Shown here: positions 1 through 6,625 of the stretch, one piece after another | How the letters are laid out: every line of letters begins with the position of its first letter | How positions within the stretch are numbered: the stretch's first letter is position 1 | From: VFZS01 sp964353255 | GTDB taxonomy: Bacteria > Acidobacteriota > Terriglobia > Bryobacterales > Bryobacteraceae | Length of the DNA stretch: 32,179 nucleotides | Assembly (NCBI GenBank): GCA_964353255.1 | Contig: CAYGVJ010000059.1 | Location: 1 to 32,179 of the forward strand | Direction of reading: 5' to 3' | The notes under the pieces: model-generated | Seen by the model: only the letters and a program-made list of their open reading frames with translations | Told to the model about the DNA's origin: nothing | Database searches by the model: none | Program-made: the position numbers and the translations under genes

Positions 1-1071
1 CCGGATGAAGTCCCAGACGATCAGGAAGTACCCCGAGAACTTCATCTGCTGGACCATCCGGATCTCGGCGTCCAGCCGCTCGGCGTATTCCGCGAGCTCC
101 TGCTTCAGCCGGCCCGCGGCCCGCCGCGCCTCCAGACGCGCGCGGCGCCGCTCGAAGCCTTGCCGGGCCACGTATTCGAAGAAGCTGTCCGTCGAGTGCC
201 CGGCGGGAACCTCGAACTTGGGAAACGGCTCGCTGATCTTCTCCAACTCCACCTGGCAGCGCTGGGCAATCTCCCAGGTGCGGTCCAGGGCCTCCTCGAC
301 CTCCCCGAACACCTGCATCATCTCGGCGCGCGATTTCAGGAAGAACTCCGGCGTGGGCCAGCGCAGCCGCGACGGGTCGCTCATGGTCTTCCCCGTCTGG
401 ATGCACAGCATGATCTCGTGCGAGCGGGCGTCCTCTCTTCGGAGGTAGTGCGCGTCGTTGGTCGCCACCAGCGGGATGCCGGTCTCCTGCGACAGCCGCA
501 CCATGGCCGGCACCACCGTACGGTCCGCATCCAGCCCGTGGTCTTGCACCTCCAGGAAGAAGTTGCCTCGGCCGAGAATGTCCGTGAAGGTGTAGGCCAG
601 CCGCCTGCCTTCTTCGTAACGTTCCGCGGCCAGCGTCTCGTTGATCTCGCCCCGCAGGCAGGCCGACAGCCCGATCAGCCCTTTGGCGTGCCGCGCCAGC
701 AGGTCCTTGTCAATCCTGGGCTTGTAGTAGAAACCCTCGAGAAACGCCGTCGAGGCAAGCTGGATCAGGTTCCGGTAGCCTTCCTGGTTCTCGCACAGCA
801 GCACCAGGTGGTTGTACCGGTCGCTGTCGGAGCGCACCTTGTGCCCCTGCTGCGAGAGGTAGACCTCGCAGCCGATCACCGGGTGCACGCCCTTCTCCCG
901 CGCCTCGTGGTAGAACTGCACCGCCCCGAACAGGTTCCCGTGATCGGTCAGGGCCACTGCGGGCATCCGCTGCTCCGCAACCTCCTTGATCAGCTTGCCG
1001 ATCTCGCAGGCCCCGTCCAGCAGCGAGTAATCGGAGTGGCAGTGCAGGTGAACGAATGGGGAGTCCGACAT
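1..1071 (-). CDS. dnaE: DNA polymerase III alpha subunit, N-terminal part (cut by window edge)
   Basis: This is the replicative DNA polymerase catalytic subunit; only the first 357 codons are inside the window and the frame stays open to base 1. The N-terminus reads as a PHP domain: HLHCHSDYSLLDGA at about residues 8-21, followed by the PHP-type motif ALTDHGNLFGA near residues 41-53, then GCEVYL and, later, VATNDAHYL. These are typical of bacterial DnaE. The start at 1071 is the ATG directly before the conserved PHP motif. A -10 box TATACT lies 12 bases upstream, so the leader would be very short. A short, nearly identical copy of the first 22 codons occurs at 8064-8168. Identification is firm; whether it is the main or a secondary DnaE cannot be told from this part. 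Confidence 0.95.
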   Translation of the reverse strand, partial: MSDSPFVHLHCHSDYSLLDGACEIGKLIKEVAEQRMPAVALTDHGNLFGAVQFYHEAREKGVHPVIGCEVYLSQQGHKVRSDSDRYNHLVLLCENQEGYRNLIQLASTAFLEGFYYKPRIDKDLLARHAKGLIGLSACLRGEINETLAAERYEEGRRLAYTFTDILGRGNFFLEVQDHGLDADRTVVPAMVRLSQETGIPLVATNDAHYLRREDARSHEIMLCIQTGKTMSDPSRLRWPTPEFFLKSRAEMMQVFGEVEEALDRTWEIAQRCQVELEKISEPFPKFEVPAGHSTDSFFEYVARQGFERRRARLEARRAAGRLKQELAEYAERLDAEIRMVQQMKFSGYFLIVWDFIR

Positions 1072-1083
1072 CCCGGATACTTC

Positions 1084-1110
1084 AGTATAGCCCCGTGGGA
1101 CATGCTTCAG
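1084..1110 (-). promoter_or_regulatory. Putative dnaE promoter with a 20-base element shared with the tRNA-Arg promoter
   Basis: On the minus strand TATACT (1089-1084) matches the sigma-70 -10 box at 5 of 6 positions and ends 12 bases before the dnaE ATG. Immediately upstream, 1091-1110 matches 8308-8327 at 18 of 20 positions; that second copy sits just upstream of the tRNA-Arg -10 box. No good -35 hexamer is visible, so the 20-base element may replace it or be a dispersed repeat. Confidence 0.45.
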
Positions 1111-1239
1111 CTTGTCCCCGTCAGCAGCCGGGGTCTGTAGTTTCGAGGGATTCCGCCCGATCTTGAACTCGGGAGCACGTCAGTGGTATCTGTAAAAGGA
1201 CAAGGCGGAGGACGGTCCGCGCGCGCGAGGTCGCGCCGC

Positions 1240-1434
1240 ATGAGAGCGAGCCCGAGCAAGGGAAGTGAGGACAAACGTCTGCGGCGGGATCCGCGTCTGC
1301 CGAGGATCGCCGAGCTGCCGTTCGAGCCAACCTTGGGCCGCGCGGCCATCGAAGAGGCCGTAGAGAAGGCGTTGAAGAGGCGGTTCGCGCGGGCCAGCGT
1401 GAAGGCGAGATCTGCCGGTGCCAGTAGTGACTAG
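1240..1434 (+). CDS. Small basic protein, overlapping partner of the TIR-like gene
   Basis: A 64-residue frame begins at ATG 1240 and ends at TAG 1432-1434, overlapping the next gene by 17 bases. The ATG is preceded by GAGGT eight bases upstream, a fair ribosome site; an in-frame GTG at 1183 would add 19 low-complexity residues and has a weaker site. The protein is rich in Arg/Lys in its first third (KRLRRDPRLPRI), followed by a predicted helix with RAAIEEAVEKALKRRF. There is no signal peptide or membrane segment. I do not recognise a family. Overlap and shared direction suggest translational coupling with the 1418 gene, so it may be its regulator, adaptor or antitoxin-like partner; that is inference. 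It could also be only a leader frame. Confidence 0.5.
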   Translation: MRASPSKGSEDKRLRRDPRLPRIAELPFEPTLGRAAIEEAVEKALKRRFARASVKARSAGASSD

Positions 1435-2032
1435 GTCCGTTTTCCTTAACTGTCCTTTCGACCGCTCCTACCAGGGCGTCTTCAGCGGCATCCTGTTCTG
1501 CATCCTGGATGTCGGATTCATCCCGCGCTGCGCCTTGGAGCGCGAGGACAGCACGCAAGTCCGCCTGGACAAGATCTGCGAGATCATCGGGCAGTGTGAC
1601 TACGGAATACACGACATCTCCTACGTGCAACTGGATCCGCAAACCAGCCTCCCGCGCTTCAATATGCCGTTTGAGCTCGGCTTGTTTATGGGCTGCAAGA
1701 AGTTCGGCGGAGACGAGCAGTCCACCAAGCGTAGCCTGATTCTCGACAGCGAGCCGCACCGCTACCAGACGTGCATCTCGGACATTGCGGGTCAGGACAT
1801 CCAGTCGCACGAAGGTAAGCCCGACGTGGCGGTTCGCCGGGTGCGCGACTGGCTGCGCACCGCTTGTGGCGGCAACATGCCCAGCGGCGCCGGAATCTGG
1901 GAGCGCTTCCTGAAGTTTCAAGCCGATTTGCCGACCATTTGCGACGAGTTCAAGCTCTCGGCGGATCAGCTCACGTATGTGGATTTCGTCTACTGCGTCA
2001 AGGTCTGGCTCGAGCACTTCCCAGGCATGTGA
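1418..2032 (+). CDS. TIR / nucleoside-deoxyribosyltransferase-like domain protein (uncharacterised family)
   Basis: This 204-residue soluble protein starts at GTG 1418 inside the end of the small upstream gene. The N-terminus (SVFLNCPFD, residues 7-15) resembles the first beta strand of TIR domains. DKICEIIGQCDYGIHDIS (51-68) fits a helix followed by a strand, as in the TIR/deoxyribosyltransferase fold. PRFNMPFELGLFMGCKKFG (79-97) places Glu86 where these folds carry the catalytic Glu of NADases or deoxyribosyltransferases. SLILDS then a conserved ISDIAGQDIQSH follow. From memory, close relatives with the same motif order exist in many bacteria as hypothetical proteins, but I cannot verify this. 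Catalytic NAD or nucleoside cleavage is inference. The start could also be the GTG at 1427, four codons later. Confidence 0.7.
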   Translation: MPVVTRSVFLNCPFDRSYQGVFSGILFCILDVGFIPRCALEREDSTQVRLDKICEIIGQCDYGIHDISYVQLDPQTSLPRFNMPFELGLFMGCKKFGGDEQSTKRSLILDSEPHRYQTCISDIAGQDIQSHEGKPDVAVRRVRDWLRTACGGNMPSGAGIWERFLKFQADLPTICDEFKLSADQLTYVDFVYCVKVWLEHFPGM

Positions 2033-2085
2033 GCGAGGTCCCTTGGAGAGCCGCGCTAAGAGGCACCACTGCCCCTCCGGCGCAT

Positions 2086-2114
2086 GCCGGCCTGCTCCGC
2101 GGTTAGCGGCCGGC
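2086..2114. terminator. Hairpin between convergent genes
   Basis: A perfect 7-base-pair inverted repeat (GCCGGCC 2086-2092, GGCCGGC 2108-2114) with a 15-base loop lies between the ends of the TIR-like gene (+) and the winged-helix/TPR gene (-). There is no T-run on either side, so intrinsic termination is uncertain; position is the main argument. Confidence 0.3.
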
Positions 2115-3991
2115 TATGGCGCCAGCCCCAGCCTCCGCAACAGCTCCTGTCCACGCGAATCCGCGCGGGCCCGTTGCCGGCCCGGCATCACGGCGAAGTA
2201 CGCCAAGTTATTGCTGCGCTCCTGGTACTCCTTCTCCAGGTACTCGAACTGGCGCTCCAGGTCCCCGAGCCCGATATAGACAGACTCGAAGGCGACGGGC
2301 GATACGTACCGGCGCCGCGCGAGTTCCCTCAGTTCCGCCAGCAGGTCCAAAGCCTTGGTTCTCTCACCCGCCCAGCCGTAGGCCAATGCCAGACTACCCA
2401 GGAGGGCCGGGTTTCGACCCGACAGGGAACCGGCCCTCTCCAGTGAGGCCACCGCCTGGTCGTACCTGGACTGCTGCGTGTAAGCCATTCCGAGCAGCCA
2501 GTGTGCCCACAGGTAATCGGGATGGCTCTCCAAGACCTTGCGACACTCAGCTATCGCTTCTTCGTGCCGGCCCATCAGGAAATAGATCCAGCCGACCTGA
2601 GTGGCAATGATCGGAGAGAGCGGATCAAGATCCCGCGCCGCATAAACCTCTTGCAGGGCCTCGTTGAACCGCCGCCGCGCCGTAAGATAATGCGCATACC
2701 AGAGATGAGCGGACGCATAGCTCGGGTTGAGCTCAATGGCTTTTCGGAATCCTTGCTCGGCCGGCGCCCAATTCCAGTTGTAGAGGTCGGTGTAGGCGAG
2801 TGCCGCGTGCGCCTCGGCGAGCCCATCGTCGATCTCCAGCGCCTTCCTGGCTGCCGCCACTGCGATCGGACGGGTCTCCGACGGCGGCCGTTCTCCAATG
2901 ATCAGGGTTCCCAGTTGGTTGTAACAGTCCGCCAGGCCCGCATAGGCCGGCGCGTAGGCGGGATCGGATTGAATCGCCGCCCGGAAGTGCTCGATCGCCG
3001 CCTGGATGGCCGGCGGTGTTCTCTCGTTCCAGGAGTACCGGCCCCGCAAGTACGCGTCGAACGCATCCCGGTTCACCGGCCGCCTGCGGCTCAACCGAAC
3101 CTGCTCCTGAGGCGAGAGTTTTGCGCGGATCCCCTTGGCAACGGCGAGGGCGACCTCACTTTGAAGCCGGGGAATATCTCTCACCTCCCGCTCGTAGGAT
3201 TCCGACCAGAGATGTTCGTCCGTGGAGCCCCGGACCAATTGCACCCGAATCTGCACCCGGTCCCCGGAGCGAACCACGGAGCCCTCCACGAGCGCGTCCA
3301 CCTTCAGCTCGCGGGCAATCTCCGGCGCCAGCTTCGTCGTCTTTTTGTAGTGCATCGCGGAGGTGCGGGAGACCACGCGGAGCGTGCCGATCTTCGCCAG
3401 ATCTCCGATCAGGGCCTCCGTGAGCCCGTCGGCGAAATAATCCTGTCCCGGATCGCCGGAATGGTTCTCGAGAGGTAAAACCGCCACCGACCGGACCTGA
3501 GATCTGTGCGCACCGAGCCTTACGTAAAGCGCGGCCCCTCCGGCTGCCGCAAGCATTCCCAGGGTCGCAACTGCCGCACGGCGACGCCACCGGGGTCCCT
3601 GGGCTGGAGCAGCGCTGGGCCCGGCGGTGGCCGCAGTCCCCGGCAACGCGGGCTCGCCGCCGTTCCGCTCGACCACCCGGACCTGCGCCGCGAAGCGATA
3701 GCCCCGTTTGGCCATCGTTTCGATGTAGGGACAGCCCTCCGCATCCGGCCCGAGCACCTTGCGCAATATCGAGATGTTCTGCGTGAGGCTGCCCTCTTCG
3801 ACGAAGGTGTCCGGCCAGACGGCCTTCATCAACTCCTCTTTGCTGACCAGTTCCCCCCTATTCCTTACGAGCACGGCCAGTATCTCAAGCGCTTTCGGCG
3901 TGAGCGGCACAACCGCGCCATCCCGCAGCAGGACGCGCGCCGAAGCGTCCAACCGGCAAGGTCCGAATTCGTACAAGTCTCTGACTTGCAT
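2114..3991 (-). CDS. Membrane-anchored winged-helix transcriptional regulator with TolB-like and TPR domains (CadC/ToxR-like)
   Basis: The 625-residue protein has a PhoB/OmpR-type winged helix at about 8-110 (LTPKALEILAVLV, ELMKAVWPDTFVEEGSL, GYRF), a proline/alanine linker, one membrane segment at about 135-155, a periplasmic FlgO/TolB-N-like domain from SVAVLPLENHS (about 168) to EGSVVRSGDRVQIRVQL, and TPR-like repeats from about 320 to 615. This architecture is very common in Acidobacteriota, where the ligand is usually unknown. It is divergent from the secreted-protein gene at 4229, its likely target or at least its neighbour by descent. Its first 108 codons and upstream DNA are duplicated at 6211-6611 at about 98% identity. 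The ATG at 3991 begins MQVRDLYEFGP, the usual N-terminus of the domain. Confidence 0.92.
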   Translation of the reverse strand: MQVRDLYEFGPCRLDASARVLLRDGAVVPLTPKALEILAVLVRNRGELVSKEELMKAVWPDTFVEEGSLTQNISILRKVLGPDAEGCPYIETMAKRGYRFAAQVRVVERNGGEPALPGTAATAGPSAAPAQGPRWRRRAAVATLGMLAAAGGAALYVRLGAHRSQVRSVAVLPLENHSGDPGQDYFADGLTEALIGDLAKIGTLRVVSRTSAMHYKKTTKLAPEIARELKVDALVEGSVVRSGDRVQIRVQLVRGSTDEHLWSESYEREVRDIPRLQSEVALAVAKGIRAKLSPQEQVRLSRRRPVNRDAFDAYLRGRYSWNERTPPAIQAAIEHFRAAIQSDPAYAPAYAGLADCYNQLGTLIIGERPPSETRPIAVAAARKALEIDDGLAEAHAALAYTDLYNWNWAPAEQGFRKAIELNPSYASAHLWYAHYLTARRRFNEALQEVYAARDLDPLSPIIATQVGWIYFLMGRHEEAIAECRKVLESHPDYLWAHWLLGMAYTQQSRYDQAVASLERAGSLSGRNPALLGSLALAYGWAGERTKALDLLAELRELARRRYVSPVAFESVYIGLGDLERQFEYLEKEYQERSNNLAYFAVMPGRQRARADSRGQELLRRLGLAP

Positions 3992-4150
3992 CGGTTTACC
4001 GCATCTGAAAACGCATTGAGAAAAATATCAGAATTCTCGAAGGACTTCCGCGCCCCCCCCCGGCTAGCATCCGTAGTCGAGGCCAGGGCAGCCGCGACAA
4101 GCACTCCTCCGCACGAGGCAATTGTACGGCGAGCCCCCGGCCTTCAGCAA
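3667..4150. repeat. Direct repeat, copy 1: regulator N-terminus plus divergent promoter region
   Basis: 3667-3994 matches 6211-6538 with about 7 mismatches in 328 bases, and 4078-4150 matches 6539-6611 exactly over 73 bases. Copy 1 contains an extra 83 bases (3995-4077) between the two blocks, which includes a run of nine C residues (4053-4061) and an A/T-rich stretch with the inverted repeat GAGAA...TTCTC. The extra segment sits directly upstream of the regulator start, so it probably carries part of the divergent promoter region. The direction of change (deletion in copy 2 or insertion in copy 1) cannot be read from the sequence alone. Confidence 0.95.
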
Positions 4151-4228
4151 GTGGATCTACCTGGGAGGGTGGGCCGCTGAAGGTCTGTCTTCTGGGTTCC
4201 ACGGATCTGGTTCGACAAGGAGGAGACT

Positions 4229-5212
4229 ATGACCAGTCTTTGGAGAACCATGGCGGTGGCCGCGTCTGTGGCGGCACTTTGCGCTTCAGGCTTCGGCCAA
4301 ACTGCGGAGCAACCGGTGGTCTTGACCATCGAAACGGCCAACGTAGTCTTCTATCGGGGGGATGTAACCGACGCCGCCAAGCTGGCGCGGGATCCCGGAG
4401 TGACCACACCCCTGCCTGCCAGAGCGTTCCAGGTCGCTCACAACGTTGGGGACGTTGTTGCCATCAATGGGAAGCCGGTCAAAGGCCTCATGTCGACCCT
4501 GAGCGGAACCCTAGTGCCGCGCGTGAATCCCCAGCCAGGGCAAATGATTGCAGACTTTGATGGCGGAGGCCCTTTCATAGCCCACTGGCTGATCCTGGGA
4601 CCTGATGGGACTTCGATCGGCAGTCTGTGGACCGGCGGGGGCGTTCTGGCGCCGGACCAGGTGTTTACCATCATGGCGGGAAGTGGGGCGTTTTTCGGCG
4701 TGGTCGGCGAAAGCCGCACCCTCGAGATGATCAGAGCTGGCCGCACTGCCTCGGTCACCGAGGATCCGGCCAATCGCCGCATCCATGGCGGTGGCAGGTT
4801 CCGATTCATCTTCCGCTTGTACCTGCGGTATCGCCCGGCGGTGGATATTTTGCCCACCGGGCCCGCCGTCTACCACGCGGCTGACTTCTCGCCAGTGACC
4901 GCGACTAGCCCGGCTCGCGGCGGTGAGATCTTGATGGTCGGAGCCAGGAATCTCGGCCCCACTCGGCCCGAGCTTCTGCCGCCGGGGAGCAGGCCCTTCA
5001 AAGCCGATCCTATCGAGGTGGTCAACTCACCGGTGGAGGTGACGGTAAACGGAAAGGAAGCGCAGGTAATCAATCAAGTCGGCTGGCCCGGCACCTACGA
5101 TCTGTACCGCGTGGATTTCCGCGTCCCGTCGGGACTTCCGCCGGGGATGGCAACCATCCAGCTCACCGCCGCCTGGATTCCGGGCCCGGAGGTGAAGATC
5201 CCGGTGCAGTAG
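4229..5212 (+). CDS. Secreted protein with Solibacter-type C-terminal domain
   Basis: The 327-residue product has a signal peptide (MTSLWRTMAVAASVAALCASGFGQ, cleavage near residue 24) after an excellent ribosome site, AAGGAGG at 4217-4223. The first two thirds hold no domain I recognise. From about residue 215 it contains the pattern FSPVTATSPARGGE, LGPTRPELLPPG, VEVTVNGKEAQV, QVGWPGTYDLYRVDF and a final AAWIPGPEVKIPV, which matches the beta-rich C-terminal domain frequent in Solibacter relatives (TIGR03437-like). A paralogue is encoded at 6626 in the same arrangement behind a partial copy of the same regulator. An extracellular or surface role is inferred from the signal peptide; the ligand or substrate is unknown. 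Confidence 0.85.
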   Translation: MTSLWRTMAVAASVAALCASGFGQTAEQPVVLTIETANVVFYRGDVTDAAKLARDPGVTTPLPARAFQVAHNVGDVVAINGKPVKGLMSTLSGTLVPRVNPQPGQMIADFDGGGPFIAHWLILGPDGTSIGSLWTGGGVLAPDQVFTIMAGSGAFFGVVGESRTLEMIRAGRTASVTEDPANRRIHGGGRFRFIFRLYLRYRPAVDILPTGPAVYHAADFSPVTATSPARGGEILMVGARNLGPTRPELLPPGSRPFKADPIEVVNSPVEVTVNGKEAQVINQVGWPGTYDLYRVDFRVPSGLPPGMATIQLTAAWIPGPEVKIPVQ

Positions 5213-5321
5213 CGCCGCGGTTATCGGGCGCCCGTGCCCTTCGACAACAACCGGGGCTTTTGGGGCGCCAACCCCGGCGGTGGCCTGCGGGCGCTGAGAG
5301 CGGGCCGACAGCCCAGTCTCG

Positions 5322-5882
5322 TCACGTGGGCCGCAGCCTGGAGAAGACGTCCATGATTTCCGGCTGTTCCTTCAGTTGTGCCAGGGGTCTGAGATGGGTC
5401 TCGATGTAGGCCCAGTCGAGGCGGCCGTGTTGTCTAAGGACGATGGTCTCCACATCCAGCACGTCGCGCGTTCGAAAGGCGAAGAGCTTTTGCACGGCCA
5501 GGTCCTCGGCGGAACAGGTTCTTAAGAAGCACCCGGTTTCAAACTCGTACAGGCTGGCTCGTTCTACCATCAACGCCTCGAACGGCAATCCCGCGAGGGC
5601 GATGTCGATGGGGACGCCTTGCGGCGAGTCAACGAGCAGCACTCGATTTCTCCGAGCGAACTCGGCGGCATCCGGAATGCGCCCTCGATAACCTGAAAAA
5701 AGGATCGGCGTGATGAACTCGTCTTCGCGTCCGAAGCCGGTGAGCAGAGTTACATCCACGTCACGGGTGAAGCGCGGCTCTCCCCAGCGCAGGAGCGCGA
5801 TGCCTCCGATCAGACAGAACTGCCATTGCCGCCGGATGAAGAAATTCTGGAGTTCGAGCGCTGCCTCAAACAGCGGCGTCAT
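5322..5882 (-). CDS. AbiEii-like nucleotidyltransferase
   Basis: A 186-residue protein of the polymerase-beta-like nucleotidyltransferase fold. The core motif CLIGGIALLRWGEPRFTRDV spans about residues 23-42, with the Gly-Gly loop followed by Asp41 and Asp43 as likely metal ligands; a third strand residue probably lies in VPIDIAL (about 92-98). SAEDLAVQKLFAFRTRDVLDV is typical of the AbiEii/DUF6036-type families. In known AbiEii toxins this domain adds nucleotides to tRNA, but I cannot assign that reaction here. The start ATG (5882-5880) overlaps the stop of the small upstream gene by four bases (ATGA), so the two are surely co-translated. There is no AbiEi-type winged-helix antitoxin; the 77-residue neighbour would have to fill that role. 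Confidence 0.8.
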   Translation of the reverse strand: MTPLFEAALELQNFFIRRQWQFCLIGGIALLRWGEPRFTRDVDVTLLTGFGREDEFITPILFSGYRGRIPDAAEFARRNRVLLVDSPQGVPIDIALAGLPFEALMVERASLYEFETGCFLRTCSAEDLAVQKLFAFRTRDVLDVETIVLRQHGRLDWAYIETHLRPLAQLKEQPEIMDVFSRLRPT

Positions 5883-6112
5883 CGGCGCAGCTTGGCGAAC
5901 CAGGCCTGCTGCTCGACCAAGCCCGAGGTGGTTCGTGGAGGAAGATCCTGGAGTGCGGCCGCAGATCCGAACAGTTGCCGGATCGCCTCACGGGGATCCG
6001 TGGCCTCGATCTCGCGGCGCCGAATCTCGTCGAGTTCCGGTCCGGCCCGCCGCCAGGTTTCAACCCAGCGGCGCATGAGCTCGCGCTCCTGAGCTGCTTG
6101 CTGATCGGCCAT
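5879..6112 (-). CDS. Small partner protein of the nucleotidyltransferase
   Basis: This 77-residue helical, charged protein (MADQQAAQERELMRRWVETW at the start, SSGL-type ending TTSGLVEQQAWFAKLRR) overlaps the nucleotidyltransferase start by four bases. From memory, short genes with a WVETW motif and an AWFAKLRR-like end precede similar nucleotidyltransferase genes in several bacterial phyla, so it looks like a genuine two-gene module; that recall needs a search. The ATG at 6112 is preceded by GGGGGCAGG and, further up, a TAGCAT -10-like box (about 6123-6128). The frame is also open upstream through 6535, joining it to the truncated winged-helix domain at 6211-6535. A 219-residue fusion product starting at 6535 is therefore possible. 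Confidence 0.7.
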   Translation of the reverse strand: MADQQAAQERELMRRWVETWRRAGPELDEIRRREIEATDPREAIRQLFGSAAALQDLPPRTTSGLVEQQAWFAKLRR

Positions 6113-6210
6113 AACCTGCCCCCATGCTAGCAGATGGCGCGGCCCCAGTACTAGTGCCCGAACGATTGGGAACCGCCACGGTGGGCCAAGTGCCCATCCC
6201 GCCAGTCCCA

Positions 6211-6535
6211 GCTCGACCACCCGGACCTGCGCAGCGAAGCGATAGCCCCGTTTGGCCATCGTTTCGATGTAGGGACGGCCCTCCGCATCCGGCCCGAGCA
6301 CCTTGCGCAATATCGAGATGTTCTGCGTGAGGCTGCCCTCTTCGACGAAGGTGTCCGGCCAGACGGCCTTCATCAACTCCTCTTTGCTGACCAGTTCCCC
6401 CCTATTCCTTACCAGCACGGCCAGTATCTCAAGCGCTTTCGGCGTGAGCGGCACAACCGCGCCACCCCGCAGCAGGACGCGCGCCGAAGCGTCCAACCGG
6501 TACGGTCCGAATTCGTACAAGTCCCTGACTTGCAT
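6211..6535 (-). pseudogene. Truncated winged-helix regulator (DNA-binding domain only)
   Basis: This is a near-identical copy of codons 1-108 of the 2114-3991 regulator: same MQVRDLYEFGP start, same PhoB-type winged helix ending at GYRFAAQVRVVE. The membrane segment, TolB-like and TPR domains are gone. Past 6211 the sequence is unrelated, yet the frame stays open through about 98 bases into the small gene at 6112. It is therefore either a dead 5' remnant or the N-terminal half of a new fusion protein. With only seven changes in 328 bases and no stop, the domain may still bind the same operator as the parent regulator. Confidence 0.8.
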
Positions 6536-6611
6536 CGGCGAGGCCAGGGCAGCCGCGACAAGCACTCCTCCGCACGAGGCAATTGTACGGCGAGCCCCCG
6601 GCCTTCAGCAA
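6211..6611. repeat. Direct repeat, copy 2 of the regulator/promoter segment
   Basis: Partner of 3667-4150. The two homologous blocks (6211-6538 and 6539-6611) are fused without the 83-base segment that separates them in copy 1. Both copies end just before the ribosome site of a gene for a secreted protein, so the repeat probably arose by tandem duplication of the whole cassette. Confidence 0.95.
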
Positions 6612-6625
6612 ATGGAGGTGAAACC

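Noticed and set aside
160..1140. Plus-strand open frame of about 326 codons over dnaE
   Set aside because: It is antisense to clear PHP-domain coding sequence.
5220..5310. Terminator after the first secreted-protein gene
   Set aside because: A CCGGGG/CCCCGG stem exists near 5259-5280, but the loop is long and no T-run follows.
6535..6565. Earlier start giving MLVAAALAS before the second winged-helix copy
   Set aside because: Those codons come from the 73-base repeat block that is non-coding in copy 1, where it is separated from the regulator by 83 bases.
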